A stretch of DNA of 11,047 bases, taken from contig CAJUCK010000012.1 of the NCBI GenBank assembly GCA_910585395.1, positions 14,357 through 25,403 on the forward strand. Reading direction: 5' to 3'. Positions 6,900 through 11,047 of this stretch are shown here, in pieces (the stretch's first letter is position 1; each line of letters opens with the position of its first letter). Position numbers and translations under genes: made by a program. A model generated the notes under the pieces. The model saw nothing but the letters and a program-made list of their open reading frames with translations. It was not told the DNA's origin and made no database searches. Origin of the DNA: an uncultured Lachnospiraceae bacterium (lineage in GTDB: Bacteria > Bacillota > Clostridia > Lachnospirales > Lachnospiraceae).

Positions 6900-8507
6900 T
6901 CATGCATTTACTTCATCAATATTCATAATGGTTTTGATATTCCCCATAACAACCGTTTCTTTGTTATAGATTCCATCTTCATTTTTTAACCAGACGCCCT
7001 GCATTCCGAGCTGTATCGGCGCTTGAAAATCTTTTGCCAAATTATCTCCTACATACATGATCTGTTCAAAGGGAATTCTCCATCTGCACTGCATAATGCG
7101 AAAAGAAATATCATTTGGTTTACGAAACTGTATTCCGCCAAGTTCATCTGTAATTATGATATCATCCACCAAAGATTCCAGACCAAGAGCTTTTATCTTG
7201 TTTCTCTGCCCTTCTATGCGTCCATCCGTAATAATTCCCGTCTTGACGCCGTTATCCCTCAGCTCCTGAAGTAATCTCTGCACACCTTCATAAAGCGTAA
7301 TATCAGGTATTTGATTTCGATAAATATCCAGGCACACAGACTTCCTGTTCTCTGCGCCAATTTCTTTCAAATAAGCGTCAATCGCCAGTTTGCCTTCCAG
7401 AAAATAATTCCACAATTTTATTTCTGCTTCTGAATCTCCCAGATACTCTGCAATTTTCTTATAGCCGCTTTTTACGTACTGCTTCTCACTGTACAATGTA
7501 TCATCCAAGTCAAAAATAATACCGCTCGCGGGATGTGCCGGTCCATTTCCCGCATCAATGCATACGCTTTGGTCAAAGCGACTGTAAACAGCCCCATGAC
7601 AATTGCACTTATCATATTCCGGCTTCTCACCGCATAATAACTTTAATACTGTCTCCGCAGATCTGGCCCCGGCTTTCATACTCAGTGGAGCGCCTCCGCC
7701 ATAGCGGGGATTTATTTCGATATAATAATCAATCTCTGTACCTTCCTGGCGAATCAGCTGTACTGTCATTGGACCGCAGGGCTTAAATCTTTCAATCAGC
7801 TGTCTGCTCTCCTGAATTATTGTTTCATCCATGCATATCTTTGTTTTGAGAACTTCACCCGCTCTGACCGCCACTCGCTCTCTTGGCGTAATATAAATTG
7901 GATTCCCTGCAAAATCGCAGAAAATATCAACGGTATATTCCAGTCCCTCAATAAACGGCTGTATAACGTAATCTTCAATTTTCTCTGCATACACTGACAA
8001 TTCTTCAAAATCTTTTACTTTAAATGCGTTAATACTGCTGCTTCCGTCTTTGGGTTTAATAAAGCATGGATATTCACCGTCATATTTTCTGTAATCATTA
8101 TATGTCTTAGGCGCCTTCAAACCACATTCCTCAAAGAAATCTGCCGTAAAATTTTTATCTCTGCAAATCTGAATTTTATCAGCGCTGCTGATAAGAACTC
8201 TGGTTCCGATCTGTTCAAACACCTCAACATTTTTGGATAAAACCAGCAGATCGGTATCAATTGTTGGCATAATCAGATCAATTTTATCTTCCTTACAAAT
8301 ATCTGCAAGCTGATTAATATAATCAGGGTCTGTCATGCTGCAGATTCTCCTTATATAATTACAATAGGCAAGGGCGGGCGCTGTGCCGGCCATATCAGCG
8401 CCATATAATTTCAAATCTATCTCCAATTGTAATGCAGCCTGGCGAAATGCCTGCATAAGTTCAACTCTTCTTCCAACGCCAGTAACCAATATATGCAATT
8501 CTCTCAT
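6900..8507 (-). CDS. ATP-grasp / HAD-hydrolase fusion protein of polysaccharide clusters
   Basis: A 535-residue two-domain cytoplasmic protein. Residues 1-325 are an ATP-grasp ligase of the CarB/PylC type: an N-terminal nucleotide-fold segment (HILVTGVGRRVEL), PCFIKPKDGSSS (147-158, Lys151), VIQPFIEGLEYTVDIF (181-196) and EINPRYGGGAP (264-274), which bind ATP and magnesium. ATP-grasp enzymes join a carboxylate, through an acyl phosphate, to an amine or thiol. Residues about 328-535 are a HAD phosphatase with all four motifs: FDLDDTLYS (Asp333, Asp335), ITDG (426-429), Lys463 in RKPND and GDNLAKDF (487-494). The substrate is unknown; joining or trimming a sugar or amino acid component of the polymer is plausible. 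RBS AGGAG lies just before the start and overlaps the stop of the upstream sugar transferase gene, so the two are coupled. Confidence 0.85.
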   Translation of the reverse strand: MRELHILVTGVGRRVELMQAFRQAALQLEIDLKLYGADMAGTAPALAYCNYIRRICSMTDPDYINQLADICKEDKIDLIMPTIDTDLLVLSKNVEVFEQIGTRVLISSADKIQICRDKNFTADFFEECGLKAPKTYNDYRKYDGEYPCFIKPKDGSSSINAFKVKDFEELSVYAEKIEDYVIQPFIEGLEYTVDIFCDFAGNPIYITPRERVAVRAGEVLKTKICMDETIIQESRQLIERFKPCGPMTVQLIRQEGTEIDYYIEINPRYGGGAPLSMKAGARSAETVLKLLCGEKPEYDKCNCHGAVYSRFDQSVCIDAGNGPAHPASGIIFDLDDTLYSEKQYVKSGYKKIAEYLGDSEAEIKLWNYFLEGKLAIDAYLKEIGAENRKSVCLDIYRNQIPDITLYEGVQRLLQELRDNGVKTGIITDGRIEGQRNKIKALGLESLVDDIIITDELGGIQFRKPNDISFRIMQCRWRIPFEQIMYVGDNLAKDFQAPIQLGMQGVWLKNEDGIYNKETVVMGNIKTIMNIDEVNA

Positions 8508-8516
8508 TTTGTTCTC

Positions 8517-9144
8517 CTAATAATTTCTTCCATCATTTCCCATAAATTCTTCCATTGTGGCAGATGTATCGGATGAAATTCCTTCCTGCCGGATAAAAGC
8601 CTTTCCAATCGTTTGGAAAAGAATTTTCATATCTCCCAGAAACGTTATATGGTCTATGTATTCCACATCAAGTTTAAATTTCTCCTGCCAGGAAATTGCA
8701 TTTCTTCCATTCACCTGTGCATAGCCAGACAAACCTGGTCTGACCTCATGTCTTCGATGCTGTTCTTCATTGTACCGCTCCAAATAGCGGACCAGAAGCG
8801 GGCGTGGTCCAATCAGGGACATATCGCCTTTTATAATATTTAACACTTCCGGCAGTTCATCCAGCGATGTTGACCTTAACATCTTACCAAAACCAGTGAG
8901 CCGTTCTTCATCTGACAGCAGTTCTCCATTGATATCTCTTTGGTCCGTCATAGTCCGAAACTTATATAATCTGAATATTTTTTCATTTTTTCCCGGTCTC
9001 TCCTGGGTAAACAAGACTGGAGACCCCAGTTTTATTCGCACAAGCGCCGCCAAAATCAAATAAAGCCAGCAGTCCACAGCTCAAATCCAGCGGGCGTTTT
9101 ATAAATTTTTCATACGGACCAAAGGGTTTATGCTTTCTCTTCAT
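8517..9144 (-). pseudogene. PglC-like bacterial sugar transferase (undecaprenyl-phosphate sugar-1-phosphate transferase), frameshifted near the N terminus
   Basis: The main frame, 9077 down to 8517, encodes nearly all of a monotopic phosphoglycosyl transferase: LVRIKLGSPVLFTQERPGK, RLYKFRTMTD, TSLDELPEVLNIIKGDMSLIGPRPLL with the catalytic Asp-Glu pair, and RPGLSGYAQVNGRN. It puts the first sugar phosphate on undecaprenyl phosphate at the inner membrane face. The true start appears to be the ATG at 9144, preceded by AGAGG; its frame encodes MKRKHKPFGPYEKFIKRPLD and LSCGLLAL, the usual N terminus, but stops at 8983. The two frames meet near 9061-9050. Compared with the family, about 20 nt is missing, covering the Ser-Pro kink of the re-entrant membrane helix; the observed frame offset agrees. 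A GTG at 9077 could start the rest but has no ribosome binding site. Either a genuine inactivation or a sequence error. Confidence 0.78.
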
Positions 9145-9196
9145 TTTCAATTCCTCTTATACCTCTTCTCTCCCATCAGTTCTCTCAGACAGGCAA

Positions 9197-9239
9197 ATAC
9201 TATAGTATATCTATTCAGCATTAAAACTTTTAATGTCAA
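9197..9239 (-). promoter_or_regulatory. Possible promoter region for the sugar transferase gene, with a 12-bp palindrome
   Basis: Reading the minus strand, TTGACA lies at 9239-9234 and TATACT at 9209-9204, but the 24-nt spacing is too long for a standard sigma-A promoter. TTAAAA at an 18-nt spacing from TATACT is an alternative. The perfect palindrome ATACTATAGTAT (9197-9208) overlaps the -10 candidate and could bind a regulator. A promoter is expected here because a strong hairpin separates this gene from the aminotransferase gene upstream. Confidence 0.3.
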
Positions 9240-9270
9240 AGTAATATTTTTTATAATTCAATTTTTTCGC

Positions 9271-9299
9271 TTGAATTTTCTGACGATTTGCGCTATAAT
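9271..9299 (+). promoter_or_regulatory. Sigma-A-like promoter on the plus strand, pointing away from the sugar transferase gene
   Basis: TTGAAT (9271-9276) and a perfect TATAAT (9294-9299) are separated by exactly 17 nt. Transcription would start near 9306, a few bases before the 9309-9381 hairpin. It would then run antisense to the 3' end of the aminotransferase gene. No plus-strand open reading frame with a ribosome binding site follows, so the product would be a short structured or antisense RNA. Confidence 0.5.
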
Positions 9300-9308
9300 A
9301 CACTCATA

Positions 9309-9381
9309 AAGAAATCCTCCCCAGAACAGCAGATATAAACTTCTTTTTACAAAAGATAAACTGTTCTGAGCAGGATTTCTT
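9309..9381 (-). terminator. Long imperfect hairpin just downstream of the aminotransferase gene; probable intrinsic terminator
   Basis: Arms 9309-9329 and 9361-9381 pair at 19 of 21 positions (AAGAAATCCT and AGAACAG segments are perfect). A further small CTTTT/AAAAG stem closes the tip around 9344-9355. It starts 3 nt after the TAG at 9385-9387 on the minus strand and is followed there by TTTATG, a modest U-tract. It probably ends the aminotransferase transcript. The plus-strand promoter at 9271-9299 would instead put it at the very 5' end of a rightward RNA. Confidence 0.6.
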
Positions 9382-9384
9382 ATT

Positions 9385-10596
9385 CTATCTTCCCGAATTC
9401 TCAGAAGATGTCTGCTCCCACAACATTCTTATTGTATCGCAGATTCTCTGCAGATCTTCATCTGTCATCTTACTGTCACTAGGCAGACAAACTCCATGTT
9501 TGAAAATCTGTCCGCTGATGCTGTTGTCTGCCCCTGTCTCATCATCCACAATATGTAAATCGCCGGTCAGGGAAATAAAATCACAGCCTGAAAATACGGG
9601 CTGCAGATGCATAGGCTTCCACACGGGACGGCTCTCCACATCTTCTGCCTCCAATGCTTTTATGATATCCAGCGGCTTCACCTGGCAGTCCTCGTCCAAT
9701 TGAACCACAGACAGCCAACAGTTACAGCGAGTGTCCTTTGGTGCAGGCATAAAATGAAGCCCGCACAGATCTCCTAGATGCTTCTGATAATATTCCTGAA
9801 TGCAGCGCTTCTTCTCCACACGCTGATCCAAAACCTTAAGCTGTCCCCTGCCAATTCCTGCCACAATATTACTCATACGGTAATTATAGCCAATCTCTGT
9901 GTGCTGATACCATGGCGCTGGTTCCCGCGCCTGGGTTGACCAGTAAAGCACTTTTTCGGCTCTTTTTTCTGCATCCTCTGTATTGACCAGCAGCATTCCT
10001 CCCCCGGAGCTTGTAATTATTTTATTTCCGTTAAAACTGATAATCCCATAATCTCCGAACGTGCCTGTATATCTTCCCTTATAAGTACTTCCCAAACTCT
10101 CTGCGGCATCCTCAATTAATGGCACCTGATACCTGCCGCAAATTTCTGCAATCTCGTCTATCTTAGCACAAATACCATAGAGATGCACGATCATAACTGC
10201 CTTGGGTTTCCTGCCCATTTCTACGTATTTTTCAAAAGCCTCTTCCAATGCCTTAGGGCTCATATTCCATGTGTCACATTCGCTGTCAATAAAGACCGGC
10301 TCCGCCTTTTCATAAACAATTGGATTGGCTGTGGCTGAAAAAGTTAAAGACTGGCAGAACACCACGTCTCCCTGGCTGACCCCGATAGACTTCAGCGCCA
10401 TATGAATAGCCGCTGTCCCCGCTGACAGTGCCACCGCTTTGCCTGCTCCAATCTTTTCTTCCATTTCTTTCTCAAATTCTGTTACATTTTTACCAAGAGG
10501 CGCAATCCAATTGGTATCAAATGCTTCCTCAATATATTTCTTCTCATAACCCTCTTCACTCATATGAGGCGAAGACAGAAAAATATGCTGTTTCAT
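9385..10596 (-). CDS. DegT/DnrJ/EryC1/StrS PLP aminotransferase, PglE/LegC-like (UDP-4-keto-6-deoxy-sugar 4-transaminase)
   Basis: A 403-residue sugar aminotransferase. The start is taken at 10596 because AGGAGG lies 5-6 nt before it; an ATG at 10614 would add MYQEEK without a site. Motifs: NWIAPLGKNVTEFE (29-42), SAGTAAIHMAL (58-68), LTFSATANPIVY (84-95), IEDAAESLG (161-169), SFNGNKIITSSGGG (187-200) with Lys192 as the PLP Schiff-base lysine, GYNYRMSN (236-243) and RPVWKPMHLQPVF (323-335). FNGNK.IT.SGGG is characteristic of PglE and LegC enzymes, which use glutamate to aminate C4 of a UDP-4-keto-6-deoxy-GlcNAc. The dehydratase that makes that substrate ends just upstream and the phosphoglycosyl transferase lies downstream, the order seen in bacillosamine pathways. 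No PglD-type acetyltransferase is visible. A separate promoter (10649-10677) drives the gene. Confidence 0.9.
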   Translation of the reverse strand: MKQHIFLSSPHMSEEGYEKKYIEEAFDTNWIAPLGKNVTEFEKEMEEKIGAGKAVALSAGTAAIHMALKSIGVSQGDVVFCQSLTFSATANPIVYEKAEPVFIDSECDTWNMSPKALEEAFEKYVEMGRKPKAVMIVHLYGICAKIDEIAEICGRYQVPLIEDAAESLGSTYKGRYTGTFGDYGIISFNGNKIITSSGGGMLLVNTEDAEKRAEKVLYWSTQAREPAPWYQHTEIGYNYRMSNIVAGIGRGQLKVLDQRVEKKRCIQEYYQKHLGDLCGLHFMPAPKDTRCNCWLSVVQLDEDCQVKPLDIIKALEAEDVESRPVWKPMHLQPVFSGCDFISLTGDLHIVDDETGADNSISGQIFKHGVCLPSDSKMTDEDLQRICDTIRMLWEQTSSENSGR

Positions 10597-10648
10597 TTTT
10601 TCCTCCTGATACATGTCTTATATTGGGCCAACTTTCTACTCAATGTAT

Positions 10649-10677
10649 ATTTTACTACATTTTTTTTATATTTGCAA
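10649..10677 (-). promoter_or_regulatory. Sigma-A-like promoter of the aminotransferase gene
   Basis: On the minus strand TTGCAA (10677-10672) and TAAAAT (10654-10649) are 17 nt apart in a very A/T-rich stretch. The start would be near 10642, giving a leader of about 45 nt before the ATG at 10596. It lies downstream of the dehydratase terminator, so the aminotransferase and following genes can be transcribed independently. Confidence 0.6.
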
Positions 10678-10719
10678 TTTACAAAAAATACTATATTTCG
10701 ATGATAATACCTGCTGCAT

Positions 10720-10780
10720 AAAAAGACAGTGCACAGCCATCCTTTTGGAAAGCAGGCTTACCGAAACGATAGTTGTGCAC
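10720..10780 (-). terminator. Structured terminator after the dehydratase gene, foldable as a three-way junction
   Basis: On the minus strand GTGCAC (10780-10775) pairs with GTGCAC (10734-10729). Between them are a small TATCG/CGGTA hairpin with a TTT loop and a second hairpin in which AGCC pairs with GGCT and TCC with GGA around AAAA. A run of five T follows 4 nt after the closing stem (plus-strand A-run 10720-10724). It most simply ends transcription of the dehydratase gene, whose stop codon is about 50 nt upstream. The branched fold is more than a plain terminator needs. Confidence 0.55.
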
Positions 10781-10785
10781 ATTTT

Positions 10786-10810
10786 GTTTCCATTTCATTG
10801 CGCTGGAAAC
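10786..10810. repeat. Small inverted repeat (7-bp stem) between dehydratase stop and terminator
   Basis: GTTTCCA at 10786-10792 pairs with TGGAAAC at 10804-10810 around an 11-nt loop. On the plus strand it is followed by CTTTTG, so it might weakly stop rightward transcription. On the minus strand it lies 20 nt after the dehydratase stop codon. Its role is unclear. Confidence 0.4.
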
Positions 10811-10830
10811 CTTTTGAACGAATATGAACT

Positions 10831-11047
10831 TTACAGGTTACTTCCTTCTGGATGATAAGTAGGCACGATATTCTGCACCCATATTCGAATATCTTCTGGC
10901 TCTTTCACCACATATTCTGCAATATTTTCCAGCTGCATCAAAAATTTATCCTCGTCTAACTTAATTGGTTTTCCAATGTGTATCAGTTTATTTTTGGTAT
11001 CCTGCATGCCTTCTTCTTTCAGAAGCATCTCTTCATAGAGCTTTTCT
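10831..11047 (-). CDS. PglF/CapD/FlaA1-like nucleotide-sugar 4,6-dehydratase, C-terminal end, 5' truncated
   Basis: The frame is open from the window edge at 11047 to the TAA at 10833-10831, giving about 72 C-terminal residues; the ATG at 11028 is internal. The sequence EKLYEEMLLKEEGM, followed by KNKLIHIGKPIKLDEDKF, then EDIR and a terminal VPTYHPEG, is the typical tail of the CapD/PglF family (KLYEELL..EEG..., IVPTYHP). These membrane-bound short-chain dehydrogenases turn UDP-GlcNAc into the UDP-4-keto-6-deoxy sugar, which the PglE-like enzyme encoded next would aminate. The catalytic and NAD-binding parts are outside the window, so the substrate cannot be checked. It is followed by a structured terminator and then the promoter of the aminotransferase gene. 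Confidence 0.78.
   Translation of the reverse strand, partial: EKLYEEMLLKEEGMQDTKNKLIHIGKPIKLDEDKFLMQLENIAEYVVKEPEDIRIWVQNIVPTYHPEGSNL

Noticed and set aside
7535..7786. Plus-strand open frame within the ATP-grasp/HAD gene
   Set aside because: Antisense to a well-supported coding region, with no site for translation and no protein motif.
10597..10614. Start of the aminotransferase at 10614 (six extra residues)
   Set aside because: The AGGAGG lies between this ATG and the one at 10596, so translation starts at 10596.
10720..10810. Known riboswitch (c-di-GMP, purine, THF, preQ1, fluoride) in the spacer
   Set aside because: Hairpins are present but none of the conserved core bases of these classes is found, and the element lies upstream of the aminotransferase promoter, so it is not in that gene's leader.
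10613..10855. Plus-strand open frame of 80 codons across the spacer right of the aminotransferase gene
   Set aside because: No ribosome binding site, low-complexity hydrophobic translation, and it overlaps the promoter, the terminator and the dehydratase end on the other strand.
1..11047. CRISPR arrays, tRNA or rRNA genes, complete insertion sequences, phage genes
   Set aside because: No regularly spaced repeats, no cloverleaf or rRNA sequence and no transposase or integrase reading frame was seen on either strand.

Overview
The window looks like a piece of a cell-surface polysaccharide (capsule or exopolysaccharide) locus from a low-to-moderate GC Gram-positive bacterium, most likely a Clostridia / Lachnospiraceae-type organism. 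The pointers are A/T-rich coding sequence, strong AGGAGG-type ribosome binding sites 6-11 nt before starts, sigma-A-like promoters, a PglC-type sugar phosphotransferase and a Gram-positive two-membrane-segment polysaccharide co-polymerase. No database search was possible; family calls rest on motifs read from the translations.

The left two thirds (1-6767, plus strand) is one tightly packed operon that enters from outside the window. In order: the C-terminal end of a PseG/SpsG-like nucleotide-sugar hydrolase domain (probably the tail of a CMP-nonulosonate cytidylyltransferase fusion), a NeuB-family nonulosonic acid synthase, a DUF4910-type zinc aminopeptidase-like protein, an AAC(3)-family N-acyltransferase, a DltA-like stand-alone adenylation enzyme, a 75-residue carrier protein, and a Wzz/CapA-like chain-length protein whose cytoplasmic tail looks like a dead tyrosine-kinase domain.

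The right part (6900-11047) is on the minus strand and converges on the first operon. In its direction of transcription it reads: the C-terminal end of a PglF/CapD-like UDP-sugar 4,6-dehydratase, a structured terminator, a good promoter, a PglE-like PLP aminotransferase, a strong hairpin, a PglC-like phosphoglycosyl transferase whose N-terminal membrane segment is broken by a frameshift, and an ATP-grasp/HAD fusion protein. A 101-nt near-perfect inverted repeat with MITE-like ends lies where the two operons meet.

The genes fit one pathway. The dehydratase and aminotransferase would make a UDP-4-amino-4,6-dideoxy sugar. The AAC(3)-type enzyme would acylate its amino group. The PseG-like hydrolase, NeuB and the cytidylyltransferase would convert it into a CMP-activated legionaminic/pseudaminic-type sugar. 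The unusual element is the amino-acid-activating enzyme plus carrier protein next to an AAC(3) acyltransferase. With no DltB/DltD in sight, I infer that the acyl group is an amino acid (perhaps D-alanine) delivered from a carrier protein, giving an aminoacylated nonulosonic acid. This is the best candidate for an undescribed system here. All parts are recognisable families; the combination and the substrate are inference.
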